Origin: Bacteroidota bacterium
Lineage (GTDB): Bacteria > Bacteroidota > Bacteroidia > Chitinophagales > Chitinophagaceae
DNA length: 64,000 bases
Reading direction: 5' to 3'
Assembly: GCA_030706735.1 (NCBI GenBank)
Contig: JAUZNZ010000020.1
Span: 29,041-93,040, forward strand
Positions 43,886-52,103 of the stretch are shown here, in pieces. Within the stretch, counting starts at the first letter, position 1. The number at the start of each line of letters is the position of its first letter. A program made the translations under genes and the position numbers. A model generated the notes under the pieces. It was not told where the DNA came from. It saw nothing but the letters and a program-made list of their open reading frames with translations, and did no database searches.

Positions 43886-45277
43886 TCAGATCCTTTTCTT
43901 AATTTCAAACCTGTTGCCTTTGTTGATCAGGTTGCATTTTACGACCTTTTTGTTTGAATCGACGACAAATTCAATCTCCTGGTCATGATCCCGGGCAAAG
44001 AAAAAGCGGGTCTCCGATTCCGGCTTTAGCTCCATTTTAAAATTGCTGTTCGGGTTCGGTTTGAGGTAAAGTTTTCCGGCGTCCACGACCAGCTCAAAAT
44101 TCGTCGGACCTGCGGATTGAATGACCTGGTAGTTGCCTGCATAACGCTGCAACAGGGTTGTATCGATCGGCCGTTCCACTATTTTATGGGGTGTTTCGAC
44201 GGGAAGGCCGAACATGATGTCGGCCAGCGCGTCGGCAATCGGGCCGGAGTTGCCGAAGTCATTGGACAATACAACAATATGGAGGTCGTCGGCCGGAAAA
44301 TACCCCAGGAAGGAGGTGAATCCCGGAACAGCGCCACCATGCGAGATCCGCTGGTGCTCATGGAAGCTGTCTATTTTCAATCCATATCCATAGTTGGCCA
44401 TATACGGGGTCGTCATTTTCGCAAACATTGCCGGCGAGACGATCCGGCCTCCCCACAATGCCTGTTGCCAGTGGTATAGATCTTCGGGCGTGGAAATGAT
44501 GGCTCCGGCGCTGTACACTAATTCCACAGGAAATTCTTCGGCGTTCTTCCAGATGCCCGACTCAGACCGGGAATAGCCCCTTGCCCTGTTCGCCAGCACG
44601 GAATCGACGTGGTTCAGTGCGGTATTGGCCAGGCCGGCTTTTGAGGTCACGTTTTTGAGCAAGAACGCATCATAGGGCTGGCCGGTCACCTTTTCGATGA
44701 TATATCCCAATAAGAAATAGTTTGAATTGCTGTAGTCCCATTTTGTACCCGGTGTAAAGTTATACGGCTGCTTTTTGAAGAGGGTGACAATGGAATCTTT
44801 TGTCAATGACGAAGCGTGCAGGATATTGTATCCGGGCGTGATCGCCACATTGGCAATCCCCGATGTGTGGTTCAGCAACATATGTAAGGTGACGCTGTCG
44901 CCCTTCGGATAGCCCGGGAAATACCTACTTAGCTTATCGTCCAGGCTAAGCTTATGCTCTTCGGCCAATTGCAGGATGGCCGCTGCGGTGAATTGTTTGG
45001 TCAGCGAGCAAATTTCAAATTTCGTATCCAGCGTATTGGGTTGCTTCCACTCGCGATCGGCATAACCAAAGGCTCTCTGATAGATGACCTTCCCTTTGGA
45101 GGCCACCAGGACGGCCCCGCTGAATTCATTCACGCTGTCCTGCGCCTGCATATACGTGTCAAGCAAATGCAGAACATTCGGTTGAGCGGAAGCCTTTTGG
45201 GTCTGGGAAAGGCCACGAAGGGAGAGGCCGCAAAGGCAAAGCGCGCAAAGGCAAAGGGCAAAAATTAGCTTTTTCAT
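43886..45277 (-). CDS. Secreted serine hydrolase, beta-lactamase/class C PBP family
   Basis: 463 residues. The leader is unusual: FALCLCALCLCGLSLRGLSQ, a Leu/Cys-rich signal peptide coded by a tandem repeat. The catalytic fold is AmpC/EstB-like: S-L-T-K (SxxK) in FEICSLTKQFTAAA near residue 94, Y-S-N in KWDYSNSNYFLLGY near 180, and H-G-G in RISHGGAVPGFTSFLGY near 325. A C-terminal ~90-residue beta domain follows (DUF3471-like). Members are D-aminopeptidases, esterases or peptidoglycan enzymes; antibiotic hydrolysis is not implied. It lies 5 bp after the HTH gene, so it may be controlled with the DUF2975 pair. Confidence 0.9.
   Translation of the reverse strand: MKKLIFALCLCALCLCGLSLRGLSQTQKASAQPNVLHLLDTYMQAQDSVNEFSGAVLVASKGKVIYQRAFGYADREWKQPNTLDTKFEICSLTKQFTAAAILQLAEEHKLSLDDKLSRYFPGYPKGDSVTLHMLLNHTSGIANVAITPGYNILHASSLTKDSIVTLFKKQPYNFTPGTKWDYSNSNYFLLGYIIEKVTGQPYDAFLLKNVTSKAGLANTALNHVDSVLANRARGYSRSESGIWKNAEEFPVELVYSAGAIISTPEDLYHWQQALWGGRIVSPAMFAKMTTPYMANYGYGLKIDSFHEHQRISHGGAVPGFTSFLGYFPADDLHIVVLSNDFGNSGPIADALADIMFGLPVETPHKIVERPIDTTLLQRYAGNYQVIQSAGPTNFELVVDAGKLYLKPNPNSNFKMELKPESETRFFFARDHDQEIEFVVDSNKKVVKCNLINKGNRFEIKKRI
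45207..45262. repeat. 15-bp tandem repeat coding the serine hydrolase signal peptide
   Basis: The unit GCAAAGGCAAAGCGC is present about twice with partial flanking copies. It encodes the repeated A-L-C-L-C / G-L-S-L units of the signal peptide hydrophobic core. A length change by one unit would lengthen or shorten the core by five residues. Confidence 0.65.
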
Positions 45278-45282
45278 ATTTT

Positions 45283-45525
45283 TTATATTTCGGTGTAAAG
45301 GAGTTCCGGGGTCTCGGCTGTCGTATCCCGATACTCAAGGATATCGCCTGGCTGGCAATCGAGGACCCTGCATAATAATTCGAGTGTAGAGAATCGGATG
45401 GCCTTGGCCTTGCCTTGTTTGAGGATAGATAAGTTCGAGAGCGTGATACCCACCTCTTCGGACAGCTTGTTAAGCGACATCTTCCTTTTTGCCATCATGA
45501 CGTCCAGGTTAACTATGATTGCCAT
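45283..45525 (-). CDS. XRE/YozG-type HTH regulator
   Basis: 80 residues, a single helix-turn-helix domain: IIVNLDVMMAKRKMSLNKLS, EEVGITLSNLSILKQGKAKA and STLELLCRVLDCQPGDILEY. This is the small family that travels with DUF2975 membrane proteins; the DUF2975 gene ends 1 bp upstream of its start. It probably represses its own operon, and two palindromes in the promoter are candidate operators. Confidence 0.92.
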   Translation of the reverse strand: MAIIVNLDVMMAKRKMSLNKLSEEVGITLSNLSILKQGKAKAIRFSTLELLCRVLDCQPGDILEYRDTTAETPELLYTEI

Positions 45526-45526
45526 A

Positions 45527-46144
45527 CTATATTGTCAGTTTATTTTCGTTCTCTAATGTGGCGCCGAGCCTGAATATTTCGGCGATGACGATCAACACCA
45601 ATCCGGTCGCCAGCGCGCTGAGGTTAAAGCTGTAGGTCAATTGGACTTGCTCCCACCTGAAATTCGCCGCCAACACCCTATTCACGACGAGAATCAATAG
45701 CCATTGAATTACCGAATAGCCGATCAAAACAAAGGCGATATTCCGGATCCTCCGGATATTGGCGTCATGAAAAGGAAGGTTGCGCGTAAAACTGGAAAAA
45801 ATGGCCTTGAGCTGAAAGGTGATCATGATCGCCAGGGTAAAGACGGTCGTCAATGCGGTCAATAGCAGCGCTACATGCTGCCAGGAGGAATCCAGGGTCA
45901 AATTCAGATTCCCGCTGGTCGAATTCAGGACGCCTGCAGAGAACTCATTGTTTACGGGGATTATCTTCCGGAGCGTGATCGCGCTATAGTTGACCGGGAT
46001 ACTTAACGTGAAGCTCTTCTTTACACCTGCCACGACCATGGCGAAAGTGAACACGAATGCGAAAGTGACCCATTCCAGCCACCAAAGTACGGTGAGGACC
46101 CTGGCCAGGATTGCGGACAATGACTTATTTCCAAGTGCTTTCAT
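45527..46144 (-). CDS. DUF2975 membrane protein
   Basis: 205 residues with four hydrophobic helices: LTVLWWLEWVTFAFVFTFAM (~16-36), HVALLLTALTTVFTLAIMI (~90-110), IAFVLIGYSVIQWLLILVV (~137-157) and LSALATGLVLIVIAEIFRLG (~175-195). The order of helices and the terminal EIFRLGATLENENKLTI are as in DUF2975 proteins, which pair with a YozG-type HTH. They may sense a membrane or small-molecule signal for the regulator; function is not established. A perfect -7 box and palindromes lie upstream. Confidence 0.9.
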   Translation of the reverse strand: MKALGNKSLSAILARVLTVLWWLEWVTFAFVFTFAMVVAGVKKSFTLSIPVNYSAITLRKIIPVNNEFSAGVLNSTSGNLNLTLDSSWQHVALLLTALTTVFTLAIMITFQLKAIFSSFTRNLPFHDANIRRIRNIAFVLIGYSVIQWLLILVVNRVLAANFRWEQVQLTYSFNLSALATGLVLIVIAEIFRLGATLENENKLTI

Positions 46145-46161
46145 AATTGTTTATTTATTGG

Positions 46162-46189
46162 CAAATATAATAAATTTATTGATAAACAA
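46162..46189 (-). promoter_or_regulatory. Promoter of the DUF2975-HTH operon
   Basis: On the minus strand TTG (46189-46187) and TATATTTG (46169-46162) are 17 nt apart. The -7 box is a perfect match and ends 17 nt before the ATG. Confidence 0.65.
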
Positions 46190-46201
46190 TAAATATTTAT
46201 T
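46169..46201. promoter_or_regulatory. Two AT palindromes, candidate operator
   Basis: AATAAATTTATT (46169-46180) and AATAAATATTTATT (46188-46201) are both perfect palindromes with centres 20 bp apart, about two helix turns. They overlap the promoter of the DUF2975-HTH operon, the expected place for autorepression by the HTH protein. Confidence 0.45.
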
Positions 46202-46303
46202 AAAAAGGCAAAAAAAGTTTTTGACGGGCGGGCGGCGTGCCAAGAGATAGCGAGAAGCGGACTACGTGGAGGAGGCGGACCAAGCGAAGGCGGTGCTTAT
46301 CCC

Positions 46304-46349
46304 AAAAAAAAGAAGAAAGCAGTCTGCCTTTTCGGACAAACTACTTTCT
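46304..46349 (-). terminator. Intrinsic terminator of the NHL-repeat gene
   Basis: On the minus strand AGAAAGTAGTTTG pairs with CAGACTGCTTTCT (13 bp including two G-U), loop ~10 nt, followed by TCTTTTTTTT. It lies 43 bp after the NHL gene stop. The stretch 46202-46303 holds no gene I can support. Confidence 0.85.
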
Positions 46350-46391
46350 TTTGACTCTGACATTTATCTATTGGAAGGGTATGGCGTGCAT

Positions 46392-48437
46392 CTACAATCC
46401 GGCAACGCCGTTGCCGGAGAATGTGGTCACCACGCCTGCCGTCGTCACTTTACGGATGGTATTGTTAGGTTGGTCGGCCACAAATAAATTTCCTTTGGCG
46501 TCCAGGGCAATCGACGTTGGCCAGGCAAACTCCGCCGCAGGACCCGATCCATCTTTGTAGCCATTGGTTCCGTCGCCGGCGAGGGTTGTTACGATGCCCG
46601 CTGCATTGATCTTACGGATACGATAGTTGCGGGAGTCCGCCACGTACACATTTCCGGATGTATCCACCGCAATGCCGAATGGGTAGCAAAAGGTCGCCAC
46701 CGTGCCGGGTCCGTCCTGAAAAGCCGTGCCTCCGGTACCGGCCATCGTGGTCACTACGCCGCCAGGAGTGATCTTGCGGATACGCATATTGTAGGTGTCT
46801 GCTACATATACATTGCCCTGACCATCCACTGCAACACCACCGGGAGACCAGAACTCCGCGGCCGTGCCGGTCCCGTCCTTAAATGCGGCATTAAGATCGC
46901 CCGCCAGGGTGGTCACCATGGCATCCGGCGTGATCTTGCGGATCCTGGTATTATCCGACACGTATAGATTGCCCTGTCCATCGATGGCCATCCCGGTTGG
47001 GGCGATAAATTGCGCTTGAACGCCAGGACCGTCCGCGAACCCGGGCCAGCCCGTAATACCGGCAAATCTGCTGACCGCCCCTGCCGGCGTGATGAGATCG
47101 ATCTTGCTGTATCCCTGATCGGCTACATAGACATTGCCGTGGGCATCTGCCACGACGCCGGCAATGGTTTTAAACAATGGAAGACCGGAAAGGTCGTTGC
47201 TGGCCAATGTCGTGATCAACCCGTCCGTATTGATCTTGCGGATACGGTTGTTCAATTGATCGGCCACATAGGTGTTTCCGGCCGCATCCCGCCCCACCCC
47301 GTACGGAGAATTATACTCTACCGTCACTCCGGGGCCGTCGGTAAAGCCTGCCGTCCCGTTGCCTGCCATAATGTAGGCCAGCCCGTCCTTCGGGATCTTG
47401 ACCACCCTGTTATTGTAGGTATCAGCCACGTAAACCGCGCCGAATGCATCTGCCGCGAGGCTCACCGGGTAGTAGAACTGCGCTCCTGCGGCTGGTCCGT
47501 CTCTCAACCCGATCGTGCTTAACCCGGCAAATGGGGTCATATTGCCCTGTGCATCGATCTTCATCACCCGGTTATGGTACTGGTCCGTGACATAAACGAT
47601 GCCGGCCGGATCCATCGTAATACCACCGAAAGCGCTAATGCTGATAGAGGTGCCATCCCCGGCAAAAGGACTGGTAACCCCTGCGCTGCTCAGCTTGCGC
47701 ACGCGGTAATTACCGCGGTCTGCGACAAACAGGTTACCATGGGGATCCGATACCACACCGGAAGGAAAAAGGAACCTTGCGGCTGTCCCCGTACCTTCCT
47801 GATATCCGCCGGTACCATTGCCTGCCACCGTGGTTACGATACCAGTCCGGGATATTTTGCGGATGGCGTGGTTGTAGGTATCCGCGACATACAGATTGCC
47901 GTTCCCGTCGATCGTAATCCCTTCGGGCGTGGCAAACCTCGCAGAGGTCCCCGTGCCGTCCACAAATCCCCTTGCGGTATCGCCCGCCAGTGTCGTTACA
48001 TTGCCATTCGCGTCGATCATACGAATACAATTGTTGTTGGCGTCTACTACATACACATTCTTAGAGCGATCCACCGTGAGGCCGGTAGGGAAATTGAATT
48101 CTGCAGAAGCCCCGGCTCCATTCTTAAATCCCGGGTTGCCATCCCCCGCCAGGGTAGTCACTACTCCCTGCGCCGTCATTTTCCGGATGCTGTGATTGAG
48201 GGCATCTGCAACGTATACGTTCCCCGACACATCCACGGCCACGGCAAAAGGCGTATTGAATTGGGCGGCGCTGCCGAAGGTCAATGCCTGGCCGGTCATT
48301 AAAGACGGTCCGGCCGCATCGCCGGTACGGCCTTGCTTTTCGACAACATTTTTTCTACAGGATCCCATAAATAAGAAACCCGCCATCGCTACGGAAAAAA
48401 GTAGCGGAAACCTCGCGTGCAAATAGTTTTTGGTCAT
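46392..48437 (-). CDS. NHL-repeat beta-propeller lipoprotein
   Basis: 681 residues. The leader ends with the lipobox M-G-S-C near residue 27. The rest is ~12 NHL repeats of ~52 residues, each with 'GNVYVADxxNxxIRKI', 'GxVTTLAGxG' and 'DGxGxxAxFxxPxGIAVD' words, enough for two six-bladed propellers. The repeated Asp-Gly pairs give a strongly acidic surface. NHL propellers bind proteins or nucleic acids, and a lipoprotein of this kind probably lies on the outer surface. ATG 48437 is chosen; an upstream TTG would precede the signal peptide. A strong terminator follows. Confidence 0.9.
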   Translation of the reverse strand: MTKNYLHARFPLLFSVAMAGFLFMGSCRKNVVEKQGRTGDAAGPSLMTGQALTFGSAAQFNTPFAVAVDVSGNVYVADALNHSIRKMTAQGVVTTLAGDGNPGFKNGAGASAEFNFPTGLTVDRSKNVYVVDANNNCIRMIDANGNVTTLAGDTARGFVDGTGTSARFATPEGITIDGNGNLYVADTYNHAIRKISRTGIVTTVAGNGTGGYQEGTGTAARFLFPSGVVSDPHGNLFVADRGNYRVRKLSSAGVTSPFAGDGTSISISAFGGITMDPAGIVYVTDQYHNRVMKIDAQGNMTPFAGLSTIGLRDGPAAGAQFYYPVSLAADAFGAVYVADTYNNRVVKIPKDGLAYIMAGNGTAGFTDGPGVTVEYNSPYGVGRDAAGNTYVADQLNNRIRKINTDGLITTLASNDLSGLPLFKTIAGVVADAHGNVYVADQGYSKIDLITPAGAVSRFAGITGWPGFADGPGVQAQFIAPTGMAIDGQGNLYVSDNTRIRKITPDAMVTTLAGDLNAAFKDGTGTAAEFWSPGGVAVDGQGNVYVADTYNMRIRKITPGGVVTTMAGTGGTAFQDGPGTVATFCYPFGIAVDTSGNVYVADSRNYRIRKINAAGIVTTLAGDGTNGYKDGSGPAAEFAWPTSIALDAKGNLFVADQPNNTIRKVTTAGVVTTFSGNGVAGL

Positions 48438-48502
48438 CGTGTCATTTTTTTGTTGAGACAATTTGCCGTGTTAAACGCCATGCACTACAAGAAGGTTGCC
48501 TT

Positions 48503-48534
48503 GACGAATTCGAATTGCCATATAACTGTCATGG
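48503..48534 (-). promoter_or_regulatory. Weak TGACA/CAATTCGA repeat upstream of the NHL gene
   Basis: On the minus strand TGACAGTTATATGGC and AATTCGAATTCG resemble the element at 8303-8333 (TGACACGGCTATTGCC, AATTCGACACG), 66-97 bp before the ATG, the same distance as the two better copies. The match is partial. Confidence 0.3.
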
Positions 48535-48675
48535 ATATCCGATCACTCAATCACATTGAATTCCCCCATGAGCGGACAGAACCCGCCGTTCGCCTGTCAG
48601 AACCCGCGGTTCGGAGGTTTCGCACCTCAAAAAAAATATTTATGGAATGTCGGAGGGTTTGCATCCCAATCTGCT

Positions 48676-49578
48676 ATGAAGAAATATCTCTATGCCACCC
48701 TCATCGTTTGGGGACTCATGGCGGACCCCGGCATGTGCCAATATCATGATACGTCAGTAGACGCCGGCGGCTATCGCCTCCACTTTCATATTTTGAAAGG
48801 GAAAGGGATGCCCATCCTGTTCGAGTCCGGAAGCGGGGCAGGCGGAGCTGTCTGGGATCCCATCCTGCAGCCGATAGCCGAACTTACGGGCGCTACGCTG
48901 ATCACCTATGACCGCGCCGGCTTTGAGCAAAGCGAACTGGATACCAGTAACCAGGATGTAAACCGGCATGGGATCCTGCAAGGCATTATGGGATTGGAGA
49001 CCGGCCTTAAAAAGCTGGGCTATGACGGCAACGTCATGCTGGTAGCGAGTTCCTTCGGAGGTTTTTGTGCGACGCTTTATGCATCCAGGCATCCCACCCT
49101 TGTACGAGCCGCCGTTTGGGTCGACATCAATCACATTTGCTGGTTTACGGACGAGTTTGTCGATACCGAGATGAAGGACAGGATCAAGAATGCGGCATCC
49201 ATTAAAAGCAAAGACCTGGCCTTGTATTACCAGCAGCTGAACCTTCGGAACAATATCGACCTCATGAGAAGAACGCCTTTTCCCGCAAACATCCCGGCCA
49301 TCGATCTGGTTTCCGAAAAAAATTTTCCCGATTCAGCCTTCTCCGCCAGGTGGAGAGCATGTCATCTCCAATTCGCGGCCGCCCAGCCAAACCGCGAGAG
49401 CATTACGGCTCATGGATGCGGGCATGTCATCTTTTATGATAATCCATCCCTTGTCATCAGCGCCATTGTAAAGGCGTATGTCCCTACACAGGGCAGAGAA
49501 GCAGGTTATGAGATCATGAAACGGTACCTCTCCTATTCAATCGACAAAATGAATGCTCTGCCGATGGAGCGGAAATGA
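48676..49578 (+). CDS. Alpha/beta hydrolase
   Basis: 300 residues from the ATG at 48676, where a weak signal peptide starts (KKYLYATLIVWGLMADPGMC). The core shows PILFESGSGAGGAVWDPI near residue 45, LITYDRAGFEQSE near 72, the nucleophile elbow VASSFGGFCATLYASRHP (A-S-S-F-G-G) near 120, and a catalytic His in HGCGHVIFYDNPSLV near 262. These marks fit the general alpha/beta hydrolase_1 family; substrate not known. An in-frame extension to 48556 exists but has low-complexity, repeat-derived sequence and is not used. Convergent with the ABC permease gene. Confidence 0.85.
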   Translation: MKKYLYATLIVWGLMADPGMCQYHDTSVDAGGYRLHFHILKGKGMPILFESGSGAGGAVWDPILQPIAELTGATLITYDRAGFEQSELDTSNQDVNRHGILQGIMGLETGLKKLGYDGNVMLVASSFGGFCATLYASRHPTLVRAAVWVDINHICWFTDEFVDTEMKDRIKNAASIKSKDLALYYQQLNLRNNIDLMRRTPFPANIPAIDLVSEKNFPDSAFSARWRACHLQFAAAQPNRESITAHGCGHVIFYDNPSLVISAIVKAYVPTQGREAGYEIMKRYLSYSIDKMNALPMERK

Positions 49579-49603
49579 AATGATGAGCCGGCGGAGCAGG
49601 CAA

Positions 49604-51979
49604 CTATTCCGAACGCAGGCTGTTCACGGGATTCGCCAGGGCGGCCCGGATAGATTGATAGCCGACGGTCAGCAGGGCGATGGCGATTGCCAGCAAGCCG
49701 GCCAGCGCGAAAATGCCGACGGTAATATGCGTACGATAATTGAATCCCTCCAGCCAACCGTTCATGGCAATCCAGGAAATCGGCGTGGCGATGACAAGGG
49801 CGATCCCCACCAACCTGACAAATTCTCCGGAGATCATCAGGGTGATCCCTGACACAGATGCACCCAGCACTTTACGGATACCGATCTCCCGGGTCCTGTT
49901 CTCTGCCATGGCAGCGGACAGACCAAAAAGACCCAAACAAGAGATAAAGATCGTGAGAACGGCGAAGAGGATGCCCAGGGTGCCCTCCTGCTGTTCCGCC
50001 CGGAATTTGCTATTATACGCGTCGTCGACAAAGTTCCACTCGAATGCGTATTGCGGATTATACCGTTTAAAAATGCCTTCCACGGTGGCCATTTCATTGG
50101 AAAGGGGGCGATTCGGATCCAGCCGGAAATGTATGACGGGATACCCGGTGGACAGTCCGGCGATGACCATCGGCTGAACGGGGTCGTATGGAGATTCGAT
50201 GATAAAATCCCTGATCACGCCGACCACATGAAAATGGATCCCCTGGGGATTGGTGACCACAGCGCCGATGGGGTGATCGAGTCGCATGGTCCGGACGGCC
50301 GTCTCATTGAGCAGGACGCCCAGGCTGTCCGTCGGATATTGCCGGAGATCGAGATCGCGCCCCTGCAGCAGGTGGGTGCCGGTCGTCCGGACGAAATCCG
50401 CATCCGCCTCATATTGCAGGAAATATCGCCGCTTGTCCGCTTCGGTGCTCCGGGGCCAGGCATACCCGGCTATTTGGCCCCATACCCGGGTAAGCGGAGA
50501 AAAGGTCCTGGTAACCCCGACGACTGCTCCGCTATGCAAGAGTTCGTTCCGGATCGATTCGTAATGAGGCAGTACGTCGCCCTGAACAAACGTGAAGGCG
50601 AGGCGGTTCATATTGTAGCCATTGTCGCGGTTGCGTGCGAAACGCAATTGATCTTCCACGATGAGGGTCGACGTGATCAGCGCGATGGCAAAGGTAAATT
50701 GAAGGACAACCAGCACTTTCCGGGGAGTGACCAAGGTATTTGATCGCCTGACGGCTCCTTTTAGTACTTTGACCGGCCGCGCGGAAGAAAGAAAGAAAGC
50801 CGGGTAACTGCCGGCCAGTATCGCGGTTAACAAAATAAAGCCGGCAGCGAACAGCCAGAAGCCCGGTGAAGAAAGATCAAGGGTCAGCGGAATACCGATC
50901 ACCTGATCAAATGCTCCGAGACCCAGGCGGACCATCCCCAGGGCAAGGACAAAAGCGATGGTCGCGAGGAGAATGCTTTCCCCGATAAACTGTGCGACGA
51001 GCGAAGAGCGGATCGCACCGACGACTTTCCTGATGCCCACCTCACGAGCCCTTCGTTCGCTCCGCGCGGTACTGAGGTTCATGAAGTTGATACAAGCGAT
51101 GAGGAGGATAAAGCTTGCGATAAGGATAAAGAGTCGTACGGTTCCCACCCGGCCTCCCACGAGAGCGCCGTTCTCGACCCTTGAATAGAGATGTACTCTT
51201 GTGATCGGTTGAAGAAAGACTTCGCGATCAGCCCCCTGTCCTTCCGTCACATGACGCCGAACGATATGACGCACCTTGCCGGAAAAATCCGATGCGGAGG
51301 CATCCGGCTTCAACAGCACGTAGGTCACCAGATTGGTAAATTGCCAGTTGCCGCCCACGACATCCCAGCCCAGCTGATCCACATAGGACCAGGGAAGGAG
51401 GTATTCGAAACTGAATTCGGTATTGGCAGGTAGGTCTTTGAGGATACCCGTCACCGTGAATTGGTCGGCGCTGTCGATCCGGACGGTCTTTCCCATGGGA
51501 TCCTCGTTGCCAAAAAGGCTTTTTGCGAGGTGCCGGGTAAGCACGATGGTATGCGGCCGGTTGAGTGCCGTTCGGGCATTCCCGGCCAGGAAGGGAAAAT
51601 TGAGGATGGAAAGGAAGCCTGAATCGGCAAAGGCCCCCTGAACATTCAGGTGCTTCTCCTCCTTTGTCATCAGGAAATATACGACCCGGAAGCGGGAGGC
51701 GTCCTCCACCTCGGGATAATTCGTTTTCAGTTCGGCGGCGAGCGGCGAAGGCGTACGACCCCATGCATTTACGGCTCCATCACTCTTTTCCCGGCTATAC
51801 ATTTGATAGATCCGATCCTTGTTGGCAAACCAGCGATCGACGCTCAGTTCATTCCGGATCCAGAGCCCGATCAGCAGGGCAGCGGCCATGCCGATGGTCA
51901 GTCCGAGGATATTGATGGATGAAAATACCGGATTGCGCCGGAGATTGCGGAAGGAGACCTTGAAGAAATTACGCAGCAT
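49604..51979 (-). CDS. MacB-like ABC transporter permease with two FtsX domains
   Basis: 791 residues, the double-permease type common in Bacteroidota. An N-terminal helix (NPVFSSINILGLTIGMAAALL, ~15-37) is followed by a periplasmic core, an FtsX domain near 285-410 (LFILIASFILLIACINFMNL, STARSERRAREVGIRKVVGA), a second core and a second FtsX domain near 670-791 (RTREIGIRKVLGASVSGITL). These proteins act with MacB-type ATPases in peptide export or stress signalling. No ATPase or membrane-fusion protein gene is adjacent, so the partner is elsewhere. Confidence 0.93.
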   Translation of the reverse strand: MLRNFFKVSFRNLRRNPVFSSINILGLTIGMAAALLIGLWIRNELSVDRWFANKDRIYQMYSREKSDGAVNAWGRTPSPLAAELKTNYPEVEDASRFRVVYFLMTKEEKHLNVQGAFADSGFLSILNFPFLAGNARTALNRPHTIVLTRHLAKSLFGNEDPMGKTVRIDSADQFTVTGILKDLPANTEFSFEYLLPWSYVDQLGWDVVGGNWQFTNLVTYVLLKPDASASDFSGKVRHIVRRHVTEGQGADREVFLQPITRVHLYSRVENGALVGGRVGTVRLFILIASFILLIACINFMNLSTARSERRAREVGIRKVVGAIRSSLVAQFIGESILLATIAFVLALGMVRLGLGAFDQVIGIPLTLDLSSPGFWLFAAGFILLTAILAGSYPAFFLSSARPVKVLKGAVRRSNTLVTPRKVLVVLQFTFAIALITSTLIVEDQLRFARNRDNGYNMNRLAFTFVQGDVLPHYESIRNELLHSGAVVGVTRTFSPLTRVWGQIAGYAWPRSTEADKRRYFLQYEADADFVRTTGTHLLQGRDLDLRQYPTDSLGVLLNETAVRTMRLDHPIGAVVTNPQGIHFHVVGVIRDFIIESPYDPVQPMVIAGLSTGYPVIHFRLDPNRPLSNEMATVEGIFKRYNPQYAFEWNFVDDAYNSKFRAEQQEGTLGILFAVLTIFISCLGLFGLSAAMAENRTREIGIRKVLGASVSGITLMISGEFVRLVGIALVIATPISWIAMNGWLEGFNYRTHITVGIFALAGLLAIAIALLTVGYQSIRAALANPVNSLRSE

Positions 51980-52103
51980 GTGGATATCGTTGATGGGAAG
52001 AGCGGTTCAAGCGGGGTGCCAGAATTGTAAAGCTTTCTTTTTGAGTCTGTTGTGCCTGACGGTGTCAGAGCCATTGCCTGATTTCGATACAATGGACTGT
52101 CCG

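Noticed and set aside
48556..48675. 40-residue N-terminal extension of the alpha/beta hydrolase
   Set aside because: It is encoded by small duplicated stretches (CAGAACCCGC twice) and precedes a usable signal peptide; probably untranslated.
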